From Turritopsis dohrnii (Eukaryota > Cnidaria > Hydrozoa > Anthoathecata > Oceaniidae), in assembly GCA_027922465.2 (NCBI GenBank), contig BQMF02000272.1, positions 556,530 to 620,529 of the forward strand: 64,000 nt of DNA, written 5' to 3'. Made by a program: the position numbers and the translations under genes. How positions within the stretch are numbered: the first letter of the stretch is position 1; each line of letters starts with the position of its first letter. Under the pieces are notes generated by a model, which made no database searches, was not told where the DNA came from, and saw only the letters and a program-made list of their open reading frames with translations. Positions 11,582 through 26,500 of the stretch are shown here, piece after piece.

Positions 11582-14500
11582 TCACGTGTTACCGCTCTTT
11601 TTCGCCATGCGCTCTGCATATGGAGTAGGTTTCGGCGGTGGTCCTGAATAAACGAAGCAACAAAGTTATTCTGAAATCATTTCAAGCAATTTTGACAGAA
11701 ATTTGAACTCGTTATGATAATAAACGAAACCAGACCACGATTTGTATTTCGCAATAAGTGCTTCGATTTATCAGAGTCTTGTCTTAAAGTCAACAAAAGG
11801 TTGCATGGCTTGAAGACTTCAGAACGTTCCATAAAAAAAATCTAAGTGTCGGTAATGTTATAGTACGTTCCAAGTGATTGTAAGCTTTAAAGGAAATTGA
11901 AGAAATTCGGCAACCGGTTCATATAAACATTGCACGAAGTCATCCATGACTTGGAGTAGTACGAGGAATAGGAGGAAAAATTTCAAATTCAACACGGGTG
12001 TCAAGGGATAAAGACCAACTTTTCTGCAGGAATAGACGCTTTGAGCCTCTCATGAACAATTTTATATTTTCTGGTGTTTGAGCCATATTGTGTAAGGGAA
12101 ATTGTTAAAAAATACAAAAAATACAAAAAATACAAAACGAAGGAAACAAACAATAACTTGTTGTCGAGGTTTTTTATATTTTTTGTGACGTCATATCTGG
12201 GGCAATCCTATTGACTTTACTAGTTTCGTTTTGGTGAGTTAAACGAACAAAATGGTAAAAGACCGAAAGGTTATTACTAAACAGATTGAAAGTTCATTCA
12301 AGAAAATGACGTCACCTTTTGTTTTTTGTTCGTTCGGTGATGATGAAGGGTTTTTTTCTTCTGCTTGAGCAGGTATCTAAAAAAGAGATGTTCAGGAATT
12401 AGAACTTTGCTGTATTGGAAAGTATCTAACAAGTATCTAGCAAGTATTTTTAACACCAACAACACACAAAAGCACCTCACCGACAGTGATTCTTTCATTT
12501 TCTTCATCTCCAACATGGCGACATACTGTTCATACGCTAACTAAAATGAAAACAAACTGTAAATATATTCCGAAAAACAAATGTTCAGTATAAAATATAT
12601 TCCGAAAAACAAATGTTCAGTATAAAATATATTCCGAAAAACAAATGTTCAGTGCAAGACAGAGACTTACTTCAAAGCATTGACCAATCGTCATGATGAC
12701 TTCATCAGCTAAATTCTTGCAAAGAAAAAGGTTAACATTTACAAGACGCGATATTAAGAATGTGGAATTCAAACCCAATTTATTCAGAAGAGGTTCATTA
12801 TGGAGCAGAAAATGGAGAGAAAAGGGAGAGAACTGGATCGACATCAAGATCATGTCTGTCGCCATGCTTATTCAACAAAATTCAACAAATGTTTGTCATA
12901 TTCAATTCTTTCCTAATTTCACAATGCCATAGTCCCTTCAAATAGTACCTTGACACCTTTCAGTGAGGCCAATACAAAGGCGTGACAGAAGAACTACACT
13001 TGTCACCAGTGCTACTTATGCTTTCTCGAAGGAAGAGTCGCAATCAAAAATAGTTTCACGACTTTGGAACAGTTTTATTTTTCATAAGCACTTACAACGG
13101 AACCAGCGCGGAAAACATGACAGTAGTTTTTTCGTGTATGTTCGTCGCGTGTGATGTAAGCAAACATGGTTAGATCTTTCGGATCTTGTGCACAAAATGA
13201 TATGTGGTTGATTCCATATCGACTGATTATCATCTAAATAATAACAAAAATAAAAATAAAACAAATAATAACAAAAATAAAATGAACAGGTAAACAAAAA
13301 AAAAACATTCATTTTTTGAATTTCTTGTTCACATGTTACGGGTAAATACTCGGCAAACAAACAAAAACACAATGAAAAATTTCCGAATGTGAACAGGCTC
13401 TTATTCTGAATATCCCTTCAACTATGATGTCATAGCAGAGATACTCTTCATATACTGAACCAAGTTGTACACTCCCCTTGTCCCTTCATCCCGAAATCAT
13501 TATTCAAGGGTGTAGATGGTGGGAAGGAAGTGATTTTACCTTGCTGTTGGAGTCTATGTAATCGATACCACGGACTGATATTGATAAATTGATACTCGGC
13601 ATTTTATGAACATTTTTACTAATTAACTAAAAAACAGAAATAACATTCTATCAATTACAATTCAATTCATTGGAAGTTTGCATGATGTAGAAATGACAAA
13701 AAAGCATAACACTATTACATCCCCTGCAATAGTTTCTTTTTTACCTTCATTTTATTACACGCTTCTAATGTTGATGATACACCACGCACCGTCTGGACAG
13801 GATGTGACCCTAGATACTATAAAAATGATTCATGGTTACCAAAGTTACCATACTATCGCACCTAAGAAAGTCCTTGCGTGGTGTAGATGTTTATGGTATT
13901 GATTGAACAGTTTCTATTATGACCATAAAGAAGATTTTGTTTACGGTGTGTGATCTAGTGCAAGCTATTCTGTACATTACACGAACAATGTTTATCATGA
14001 GAATCACAACATTATCTATCAAAGAATGATTTCATCTAGTAGTTTACAGAAGGATATTTTCATCTAGTAGTTTACAGAAGGATATTTTCATCTAGTAGTT
14101 TACAGAAGGATATTTTCATTCGGTAGGTTAGGAACTATGTAGAGGTAGACGAAGTGACCTGTTGACAGGAGTGACAAACTTACTTGCGTGACATAAGAAA
14201 CACTTTCATATAAAAGTGTATCAGCACAGTGTTTCCAGTTTGAAGGTTTTGCAAGAGCAGTTGAAATTAAATCATCGTTAGTACTGTCTGTGGAAACTGG
14301 TGCACTATCAGTTTCTTCGAGATCAGTTCGTGGAGGGATAACAGGTGGCTTTGTAGTAGAGTCCTGCTTTGACATTTGTCTTTGGACCTTAATTTACAAT
14401 TAGACATAAAAAATAAGGTTTCATTACTTAAAAAAAAAAAAACAAAAATGAAAAAAAAAGAAGTATAGCATCCTACCATATCAACTTTCAAACTTTCGGC

Positions 14501-17500
14501 AGTTTCTAATAACTTAAATGCTATTTCCATAGAGTTGTCATTAATAGGTACTTTGACTTTTCCTGCATCAGCATCTGCAAATCTTTGTGTCTAAAAATCA
14601 TTAAAAAGTAATCCAAATTACTTACAAAAAGTTGGTTCAAACTGTTTGTTACAAAATTCTGACCAACAATCAATTTAGAATCCCTAACAAAAAATTACCC
14701 AAGACACATCTGACTTTATGACAGGTGGTCGTCTTCCGAGTGAATGCAACATTCTTTTCCGATGTCCAAGTGTCGTTATATCCAGAACCTATCATAACAA
14801 ACATATCACACTACTATCATAACAATCATAGAGTTGCCCCTTATAAGAACTATAGGCTTACTGTAACTAGCTCTAACTCCCAGATGACGCGGATACGATC
14901 CATGTTATCATAACCATTATAGATAAATCGACTCTCGTAATCATTAAGTTGTAATCCACTCAGCCATTCACCTACAGTGGCAGGGATTGGAACATCATCA
15001 CCAAGGACAGCAGGCTTACTCAACTTTTTTGATTCCTCAATTAATAATCTAAAGAATAACATAACGGTAAAATTTGATATCTGTCTTCAAAGTTGTAATG
15101 ACTTTCTCAAAGTTGTAATGACTTTCTTTCTCAAACTCAAAACATTCATTAAGCAAATAATTAATTGGTAAATTCTTACTTTCGATGACCTGCATCAAGA
15201 ATGCCCAGCTCTATTAAATCACAATCTTCAAACAATCCTCGCAAAAAATTGATATCATCAAATCCATTGGTAAGAAACATTGGTTCATATTGCGGCAATT
15301 TCAGGGATGTCAACCATTCAGTAACATTCTCAGTAGATATCTGACCTGGGATTCGTTCTGGTTCTGAACAAAAAGTACCAGCAAAACTAATATCAACAAC
15401 ATGCGACATGAGTAGAAGAACATGGAAAAATTGGTAGATGAATTTAATTAAGGACTCTCCTTGACAAAATAACAATACAATGAAAACGTGGTAGCAACTC
15501 ATCATCACTTTATTTGTTGACCATCTGATTATCTCTCAAACATGTCATACAGTAACATAACTCATATAAAGAGAGAAGGAGATGAAACTCAAAGTTGAAG
15601 ACTATTCAAATCCTTTCACATTTTCCATTGAATTTAAACTAAAAGAAACTGATGCTCGTGCCATGTTTTTTTTTATCCAAAATGATCAGGATGTCAGTGC
15701 TAACATATTTCTTAACACATAATACAAAGTAACAAAAAGGCTCAATCTGATCACGAAAAAGTTGAAGTCAGATGAAAAAGATGTATACAAGCATGTTTTC
15801 ATGGTATATGTAATGGAGTTTGAGCTTATAGAATCATCATTTAAGCTAAGTTTCCACTGAAGAAAAATACGTTCATCGCTTATTTTTTAGAACTTATTCG
15901 TTCAGTGGAAATAGAATAACTTATTCGGCAAAGAACGTATTTTAGAAGTTCGTCACTTCTCATAAACATCAAAAATTTTCCTTCTTCATGAAAAGCAATG
16001 AACTTATTTTTTAGTGATTTTGTGATCAGAAATCTAACATCAAAGAAGCACCACATAGCAAGATAAAAGAATCTTTAGTTTCTGAAAATTTTAGTATTTT
16101 ATTTTAGTATTTCTGTAATTTTCTAGTAATTTTTTTCAGTTTCGAATTCAAAAGTAATTATTTTAACGTTTCGGTGCGTTGTGTGCGTTGTTTCCGAATT
16201 GCGTAAAATTTAGCTACGATGCCAAAACGATGAAATCCTCTCAATCTTGTATTGATGACAAGGCTGATGTTGGTCATAAGGAAAAAGACCGTATTCAATA
16301 CGCCTTGAATTTCGCTTCGATCTTCTTTCTCGTCGTCTTTGCAAAATCACATGCAACAATGCAAAAAGTTGTCTGCTCTTGCTTCATCCATAGTCACCAG
16401 GTTACTAAACTTATTTTCGTCAGTGGGAACTAGGCTTTACAGTATAAGGAATGCTTACATTACGTTTTCTCTGAAATTTTCAGTGAAAAACATCCATAGA
16501 AGCGAAAAAATGGAGGTTAGACTTTTTATGTAAAATGATGATTAATAATCGCTTGACATATCAGATCTTCTTGTTTTATTGAAATTGCTGACAAGACAAC
16601 AATCGATAACAACTTCATGTTATGATATTAATTCTGCATTGTGCTTACAAAGATGCTATAAAGATGTCAATGATTTATCTACCCAAAAATGTTGGGAGAA
16701 GATGACATTATATTAGAAGCATTTATATATAAAACAGCAACAGACTGAGAACTTGTTTATTTTCACAATGTGATTTAACAGAAATAAGCTGTGAAACAAA
16801 TTGGGAACATTAAAAAAGAATGATGTGAATTCAAAGTATTGACTTGATAAACATAAATATGTAAAAATAATTCGTGCAATTAACTGCCAATTTTAATATT
16901 CACTTTACTGCTATGTTACCTGCTATCATAATGAACCTATTCTCAATAAAATGACATGAGTCCTCTTTTTACATCTTCCTAGAAGAACCTTACCTTCCTC
17001 AGCATACTGCTTGAGATTAGTTAAAAAGTTTTCGATCTAAAATATTGTGACAATTTTTAAATATCAAGCCATGAAATCATAACTTTAACAACAGATTCAG
17101 AAATAGATTTTTTCACAAAATAGTTTTCATAAAAACATCAAATGAAAGTATTACCTTGCTCCATTCATATGTTTCATTGATTTCTGTCTTGAGATTGATG
17201 GAACTCATTCTGTAGCCCTCGCCAACACTCCGAACTGAAGTTCGATTTTGTTTTTGCTTTCTAGGTTTTGGTTTAGGTTGTTCAGTTGGTTTCTCTTCTT
17301 TTGGTTCAATTTCATTTGTACTAAGATCCATTTTGTGTATTTCTTTGGGAGATTTTTTTGCTGCTGTATCAGCTTGTTGAGTTTCACTGTGTGTATCAGC
17401 TCGTCGAGTTTCACTGTGTGTATTGACTTGTTGAGTTTCACTGCTTGTATTAGTTGTTTTAGCTGTATGACCAGCTGATTTCGTTTCATCAATATTATCC

Positions 17501-20500
17501 AAAGAGATTTCCCTTTTTATGATTGTTGTTGTGCGTTTTTGTTTCATACTCTTTGTTTTCACAGTGCTATACTGCGGTGCATCAGAAGATACCTTAGTTA
17601 AGAGGTCTGATGGCTTATCTTGTATGATCATACATGGAGGTGATTGATAATAACTATCTTGAGTAGGACCGGGTGTTACCTCAGTTGTTCCTGTGTCTTT
17701 TTTGTTAGAAATGTTTACATTATCATATGAAGATGTTCTTGGTTTTGTTAAATTAACATTGTCATAAGCTTCTTGTGCATAAGTATTGTTTAGATTTACA
17801 TTATCATAAACATCTTGAGTTGTGTTATTATTACTAAGATTCACATTATCGTAAATATCTGGAGAACCTATATTCGTTAAATTAACATTGTCATACCGGT
17901 CACCCTGATTTCCCTTGATAATAGGGAGGGTTTGACTTCGGAATTTTGTTTGATCAGTACGATTACTCATCTGACCAGCAGGGCTTGATACGGAATTATG
18001 TATTGCATTCGTTATGAATTCTGCTGCAGAGCCTGGTGATGGTGGTGGGAAATCAGGAATTGATGATCTAGAAGTTGATTTTTTTTCGGAGTAATTGGAA
18101 TTGGGTGGCACTTGATAAATGCTTCCACATTCATTCTCATCAATTTTTGATTTATAATCAGCAAGTTTTGTTTTAGATGTCAAGGGTTTACTTGAAAAAG
18201 GAATAGATGAGTTAGTAAATGGGTCTGTAGTAGCTTGGTTTGATGACTTCAAATTCACATTTTTACGTTCACAACTCGGTCTACGAAATTGTTTTACACT
18301 TCTCTCATCTGTTGTCACTTTTTCAGAAATGGCAGATACAGCTCCAACAAGACAATAAGGGTCTGATGCAGTCCGGTCATTTCTGAAAAATGGTTCCCGA
18401 TTACTATCAATAACAGGAGTTATGGAAGCTAAATCAAAGTCATTTTCACCAGCATTGCTTAATCGGTTGTATTCATTGGATATTGGTCCACGCAGTACAG
18501 AGTATGTGGAATCTTCTTCAGTATCATCATAGTCGTCAGTATCCACTGTAAAAAACAGAAGGTTTTAATAACAAAGATTCATTTGTGGTTCAAAATAACT
18601 GGAATATCATTCAGAATTGCAATCATTAAAAATTATTATAGTATTTAAAAAGAGAACATTGCTACAGTACAATTGCTCACAGTTTTTTGGTCTTGGACGA
18701 GGTGGAGGCACAAAATCATATCCAGAAGGCTGGAAAATAAAAGATCAGAACTATCATGAATAAGAAAGGGAAATAAAAATGTCAACCGTAAAGCTAGCCA
18801 TAGTACTTTATTGATATTACATCTCTTGCTGTCACAAAGTTACATGTTTATCAGCAAAGTGTTATAGTCGTCTTCGTCGTGTTATGTAATAGTATTTGCA
18901 GAAACAATCAAGGCTTGATTTGTCCATGAACAAAATCAAACAAAAAAAAGCCTACCCGAACAACATGACTTGCAGGTGCTGATTCTAAAATAAAAATAAA
19001 ATTTTGGTTTATAAGGTAAGCGAAGGTTATCCTTAAGGTAGATTGTCCTTACGGTGTCTCTCTTTTGCAGTTGACTTTGTCTATAAAAAAACATGGTTTA
19101 TCAGAAGAGATGAGTTAAATAAATGGTATTATGAGTAAAAAGGTTTCATAGATAACGATCTAGGTAATAGTAAACCATAATAAAACAGCCACCAAAGGTA
19201 ACATTTAAATAGACATCAGTAAGAGAAACCATTGCACTATATCACGTTATAATGCCTACCTTTCACCTTTAACAAGAACTGTAATATAACAAAACAAACA
19301 TTTTGCTACCTGGTTATCATTTTTCTGTTCCAATCCTGTAGCTGATAGCTCTATAACAACAAAATAACAGACCAATTTACTGATGTATGTCTTATCACAG
19401 TGTTTTAGAAAAAAATTCCTTCAATTTTTCCATAATGATAAGTTCTGCTTTGTTTATCTATCACTTTTTCCATTCCTAAATGTACTAAATGTTATTTTGA
19501 ACTGCTTGTTACCATTGTTATGACGAGTCAGATAAATCTGAGATAATAATAATGGTATATTCAATATGAGTCAATCAAGAATTGAATGGAAAAAAAGAAA
19601 CAGGAAGAAAAAACATTATCTTAAAGTCACAAAAAGTTGCAAACACAAATTGTAGCAACTTTCACAACATTTTGTGCACGTGACATTTTGTTGTTTTAGG
19701 ATTTGTGACTTTTTGTGTTTTTTGCGTTTACGACTTTATTAAAATATTTTCACAAAAAATGTTTCACAAATTTCCAACCATTTTTCCTTCTTTCCGGAAA
19801 AGTGAACCCTGAAGAATAGCCCACCCCGTAGAATTGCCAGCCCTTCTTTAGTTGTATTCCTTTGTCTTGTTTCAGCCCATAAATGATTGACAAAAGTCAG
19901 TGAATTCAGAAAGAGGGTGTGTTCTTATTGTGAATGATGTCCTTAGAGGAAAATTTCTCGATATCGCTAAAATTTATGTATTTTACAGGATTTTATGGCT
20001 ACAAGATGTTTTCTCAAAATGGCATCTCGCGACATTTAATGTATGCGACTTTGTGTGCCTTTTTTTTTTTAAATGGGTTGCTCCCTGCAAGGCCGAAGCC
20101 ACTACTAGGCAGAGAGCTACAAGATGAGAGAAGGAAGAACAGTTATAAAGACAGAGCAAGGTGGCGGTTAACCTTGGATTTAAAAGATTGCTGATCATAC
20201 TCAGCAGGAAAAGAAATATTTAAATATTAATCTCTTGGAACCTCTATAGCACCCTAACCCTGAATGTTCTTTTCTAATTTTATTGAGCTTTGCACTACCA
20301 TTACACCAAACAAGCCCTTTCAAAACCATATCCATACTACTGACATCTTATTGCATTCCAATCAAACTTTTGAAGATCGATACATTTTCTGAGTCTGACA
20401 AAACTAACGTGTGCTGTATTTCTTTAAATTGAATATACTCTAGGGGGTGGGATGCTTTCTACTAACATTTATTCTCAGATTTATCCAAAATCAGTTAAAA

Positions 20501-23500
20501 CATTTAAGTAAAAGTAGAACATGTAAACCAAACAATTTTCTAGGCCCACATGGATGGAATGACTTGTTAATGACACAAGTGTAAAAAGAAATAACTAATG
20601 CAACAAGGAGTAGGATACCATAAACTAATGCGGTAATTTCTTGTGATCTTTGAGAAGGATGTTTACATAACAAATCCAAAACTTTTTCATGGTTATCATC
20701 TTCAATGTCAATATCAATTCCTTAAAGGAGAAAAAACAGAGAAAATTTTATACTGTCGTGATTTTGAGAGATGTTCCTTAAAACAGGAACAAAGAAATTA
20801 ATGATAAAACTTGATCAGCAAACCAAAACAACAATTTATTTACCTCTTTGTAGAAGTAGTTTAGCCACACCAACCTTTCCAAACAAAGCAGCACAATGCA
20901 ACGCAGTTCCCATATCACACTAGATAACAAAAAAAATATTATATCAAAGAAAAGTTATTAATTCATGGGCGAAAAACTTATGTATACTTACGGTTGCATT
21001 GACTGGCATTCCTCCATCAAGAAGGACATTCACGACTTCTTCGTGACCATTTCTAGCAGCCAAATGTAACGGACTGTGTTTGTGTACAGCATCTTGTAAC
21101 AATTTGGAATCACAAACAAGAAATAATTGAACCTGCAGGAAATGAAGTAAAGTCTCCTGCTTTTAATTGTTTATGCATCATGTTTACGACTTTCCTTTCA
21201 TTTTAGTAAATATATTCTTAAAGCATGCAAAGGATTAACTTACAGTTGAAATTCTACCATATTGTGCCGCTAAATCTAGAGGAGTTTCTTCTTTTGCATT
21301 TCGGATATGGAGATCAGCATGATTCTAGAAAACAGTACAAAAGTTTATGAACATTAAAAAAAGACATTTCCTAATAAGAAAAAGCAGAGAAATAGAGCGT
21401 ATGTGTGTATACTTCTATAAGAACTTGTACTACATATTGATGACCATATTGTGCTGAAATATGCAATGCTGTGTCACCAGCCATGTTCTAAAGAGAAAGA
21501 TGTAATAAAGAACAGCTGCAGGCCTGATGTTGTTGGATGTATTGATGCTTGATCAAAGATTTTCTTGCTGCTAGCATATATTATATATATTATATATTAC
21601 AAATTATAGAGATCATAGAAAACAGATTTAGGGAAAGGAGCTTTTCATTCAAACAATGGGCTTTGTGATTACACTTGCAATATCTAGTTTTCTGGATAGA
21701 ACAATGTTCCTCTACATTAAATGGATGAAGGCTGATAAAAGATTGACATAAAAGCTTTTCAAGTTATCAAAATTATCAAAACAAGAAATGCAGTTTTTCA
21801 GAAACTAACTCCTCCACTTACAGGTTCATTAACTTGTGCTCTTGATGGCCCGTGTGTGAGAAGGGTTTTGGCAACATCATGATGGCCATTAAATGCTGCA
21901 AGATGCAATGGAAAACTCCCTAAATGATACAAGAAATTGACTTGATGATGAGATGATTTAGTTATGTCTATCTATAATGTCCAACTGAAAGTTTTCCTAC
22001 AAACATTTCATTGATATCTCATCAAACATCTTATAGTAGGTTTTTTTGATTGAAAAAGCATTTCAACAAATTATAATAAGAGACAAAGTTTTATCATTAT
22101 AGTTAAGTAATTTTATTCTATGGCCTTGTTAAACTGTTCCTGACTATTATCACATTATTGTGTCATCTTATCGTCAAAGGTATTTACAGAGGATTTAATT
22201 TGTTTCCAATTTTTTTTGAAAAGAAAACAACATTCTCCTAAAAAGCAACATTTGTTACAGCTGTGACATTTATTTCCAAATCAAACACAATAGAGATAAA
22301 GAAAGTTATTTAAATGTGGTTCAACCGAACACATTTGCAGTGCTCACACATATGCATATAAAATACTAGATTTCCTCATCTAATTGACATTACAATTTTA
22401 ATTAACTTCAAAAATTTGGTTCTCCAAAATTCAACAAAAAGTAATTATATAAAATTTTGAACAGGTGGTGATCATTTGACGACTAACTTCTAATAATAAA
22501 TTGTAAACTGTGTAGGAGATATAATTGTGGAACATGATTTTTAAAAGAAATATTTATACCTGCATTATCAGGTATGTTAGCTGATGCATCATTTTGTAGT
22601 AAAAACAAAACAGCACCACTACAAAAAAAAAATAAATCCAAAGTTTTTCTCAGCCAGGTTTCTTTGTGAACAATGTAAAGAAAACACAATAAAAGAAAAC
22701 ACAATAATCATACTTGTGACCGTTTAAAGCAGCTAGATGCAGGGCAGTGCAACCAGAATCATCTCGCCAATTTATATTTGGACCTTTGAACAATCTAAAA
22801 GGAATATAGAATACTAGCTAGTTATATTAGACATGTCGTATAGTGTTTAAGAAGAGAACTTTTTAAATTAAAATGTTTATCACAAAATCTTAAAATCACA
22901 ATTCTATAATGACTGAAATCCACAGTACATTCAGGGCTACAGGATAATCTGAATTTGGGCAGCAGTGGTCGCACGAGTAAAGCAGGTCTGGTGGCAAATA
23001 CACCTTCAGAGCTATTTCAATTTTTTTCAAAGTTTGAACATGCTTCAACAACATTCTTTCTTTCTTTGTGTTCCTCTTTTATTTTTGAGAAAAAAAAACA
23101 GGTAATAGGAAGTATGTTATGAGAAATATTTTATAAACAATAGCATCTGTCTGAGAGCCATGCCAGTGTGAATAACTCCCCTCTGCTTAGCGCTCAGAGA
23201 GAGTTGGTAGAATGTCTAGCTTGAAAAATATTTCCAAAAAGTTTGATGGACTCAAATTGTCACATGAACCTACTCATATATGATATAGTTATTTTTGTTT
23301 TTCAACCACATGTCATTTTTCCTCATTAGACAGCATCAGGTTTAAAAGTTTTTTAAAAAAGGACATCTTCTGTTTGATGTATGTATACATATACTATATA
23401 TAAGGCAAAAAACAAAACTGTATTATATACATTATGTGCAAAGACATAGTTCATAATGACATTACTCCATGTTTTGAGCAATATATTCTATAATGTTTTT

Positions 23501-26500
23501 TCGTACAATTTCTCTTTCTGGATTATTATATGAATAAACTGGATTTGGAGAGGTCTGAACTAAAATTTCATCTTGTTTATGTTTTTCTACTTGAGCCTGC
23601 ACTTCTTCATCATCATTAATGGATGAATTTGCAAAAACTTTTGCATCATGAACTGACCCAGGCCATTTACATTCAACATCCATAAAAGTTCTTTTGCTAT
23701 CACAAACTGCTTGAATATTTAGTGAAAAGAATTGTTTATAGCAAAAAAAGTTTTTATTTGAACATGGGAGCCATCGATACATCCAAACTTTAATTCAAAT
23801 GCAGAAGCTACTTGCCTCATTTCATCATTACTTCTTGGCATATTATGGACCAAGAATACTATTAATTGATTTACAAACTTCTAAAACTGTTTTTGATACG
23901 GTACATTTGTGAATCCCAAACGTGTTTGCTGTCATCCAAAGCGATCCAGTGTCTTTCAAATAATACAACCTAATTGCTAGTTTTTTTTTAGGAAATCTGG
24001 TACGTCCGGACCCAGCATTTGTAACCACTACTCTTCTGTTCTACCTTTTTCCACCCACATACTTTGAGGTTTTCTGTTTAAAAGTCTTTGTTTGATAAAC
24101 TTTTTTTTCGAGAGAGGTTGTTTTTCCTACAACTCAAATATCCACAAACAGCACTGTTCCTTTTCATCTCATTGATTTTGTAAGTTAAAATCAGACGATT
24201 CAATTGAAAAGTAAGTCCCAATAGCAAATTGAACTGTTGTAAAATCAACATTGCAAAGCGAAATTGCTTCTGAGAAACATTTTGAAAAAATTTAATTTCC
24301 CACATGAAAAATTTATCTTCATTAGCCCGGGCTGTGCGTATTCATATAAACGCTCTTATTTTCTAGACCGGTGCCGAGATTTATTTATATAATAAAATCG
24401 CACGTCCAAATACGATTCAGGCATGAGCGGGCGCGAGCGTGTATGGTCGCACACCATAAAATGACAAGACTGCACCCCATGGCCAATAATGCAGACCTCA
24501 AAAATGTCAGTTATCCCTATTAGTTGCTGAGATAATTTTCCTTAAACGTTGCGTTCAATTTGGCTCTCAATCCAATGGCTTCACACTGATGTTACGCACA
24601 AGAAGGTAAATAATTTATGTGTGATCTCTCTCTCACAGCTCACATCTACCTGTCTGTTTGCGTGACAGACAGACAGATTAGAAAACCAAGAAAAACAGAG
24701 AATCGACTATCAATGTTAAGATTATCAAACCAATAAAAAATAAGGCTCTTAATGATTACCATTTAGAGAGACTAAAACTAAAACTAAAAACAATTGTTTT
24801 TTAATTTTGAGATCATGATCGTCTTATTGTATTTGTAAACTTGTTTTATTATTACAAGTGTTAACAAATCAATGATCTGAAACCATGATATTTTCCTCAA
24901 TAACTTTCTAAAAGTTTGTGGATAAAACATTCTGAGACACACTGTAGTAATGGGCTTCAAATGTTTTGACGTCAAAAAAGCCGCGCTGAACAAACGCATT
25001 TTCCAATGGGAATGTTGTTTTAGTTTCTCTGTGAGAAAAATGTTTCATAAATTTCATGGCGGTTCGTTAGATTTTGATATACAATTTAAGGTAAAAGTTG
25101 TTATAAGAAATAGTTTTTAAAATTTTAGGTTTTGACATCAGGTTAGTATAGGATTTCATAAATGGTCAGCATTTTTTTGTGTGTGAATCACAACAACACA
25201 CGCAGTTGCTTGAAAACGAAAGTGAATGCCTGGTTTCTACATTGCAAATCGGTTAAGTTGAACCTATTAATTCAGTATTAACATTGGAATCAATAAGAAA
25301 TATATGATGCACAATATCATTTTATTATATTTTTTCCTTTTTTTACATCAGCTGGTCATCATGCTCATAAAAAATGTCAAAATCTGCCAGTCACATGGCT
25401 ATATTGCCAGTCAAGTCAAACTTGAAAAATGTAAACATTCCATTTCACTGTTATTGTAAAGGGAGATGGAGACTAAGAGGCTTTTTAATTTGATTTAATA
25501 ACATGAAAACGAGTCCTGCTGACCACTTATGTTTTCAAATTCTTTCGTTAGGTGAACAATAGAATTCCTATAACGAAGGAAATTTTAAAATTACCTTAGC
25601 AACGGTGGCTGTTCTCCCTACCAACAAAAAATTGGTGAATAATCAATTAATATACCTAAGTTATCTTCCGTTGTCATAGAGCACGGAAACTAATATAATA
25701 ATTGAGCATGTTCTAGTTCATATAAATAGTTGAGCATGTTTTTAAAGAGTATCTTCGTGCGCGATTAAAAGTGCATCTTGCCTAACTCTAGGAGCCTTAT
25801 AGCAATCCCTATCCCTTGCTATCAAGCAATCATCGTATTTCACAAAATCTGATGGTCCTTTCGCTTCAATAAAATTAATTCAGACCGGTCAAAATGCACA
25901 GTGATCAATCATCTCCTTCAGTTTGTTTCACTACATAGCTTCCACCCACGCACCCCAAAATACGACCTGCCAATTAGTAACTTTTATAAACACGCTTGAA
26001 AGAGCGAAAAGGTGGCTGGGCGGAGGGTGGACATCACTTCATGGAAACCATCTTTGAGAAATCCTAAGGCCATAGTTATGTAATACTTTGTTCAGCGTAA
26101 TAGACGTTACAAAAATAGCGATGTGGAATGCGGGCATTCAGTCTTGTCAATGAAAAAATTTCCAGGCATGCGATTGATCGCATCAAAAGGGTTATTTCAT
26201 AGTTCAGGTGTGCGACTCTCAGTCTTGTCATTATGAGGTGTGCGATGGCACTAACGCTCGCTATAACGTTCCTTGAGTTAATTAAGACATGCTTTTTATG
26301 GCACATGTAGATACTCATAAACATGCTCAATGTTCGTACTCAATTGCTCAAACTCAAAAATGCTCAACAAATTAATAAGTATAATAAATGATTATTTGTT
26401 GTTGAACGACCGCCGTTGCTAAGGTAATTTTGAAATTTCCTTCATTATACGAATTCCTTTGTTCACCTAACGAAAGAATATGAAAACATACGTGGTACCA

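Larger units (their letters stand above)
12481..14387 (-). other. ANKS1: ANKS1 PTB domain exons
   Basis: The domain starts in 14184-14387 ([21 protein letters not shown]) and continues with [12 protein letters not shown] (13745-13816), [21 protein letters not shown] (13540-13626), [23 protein letters not shown] and YCHVF (13096-13233), [14 protein letters not shown] (12671-12715) and [11 protein letters not shown] (12481-12540). The order YLGS, RG.S, then [13 protein letters not shown], then IGQCFE is that of PTB domains that bind NPxY-type peptides. The tail exons 12316-12376 and 11582-11643 add a short polar segment and a PPPKPTPY end. Confidence 0.9.

Noticed and set aside
7019..14119. Short regular repeats as CRISPR-like arrays
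   Set aside because: They are direct tandem repeats without spacers in an animal genome.
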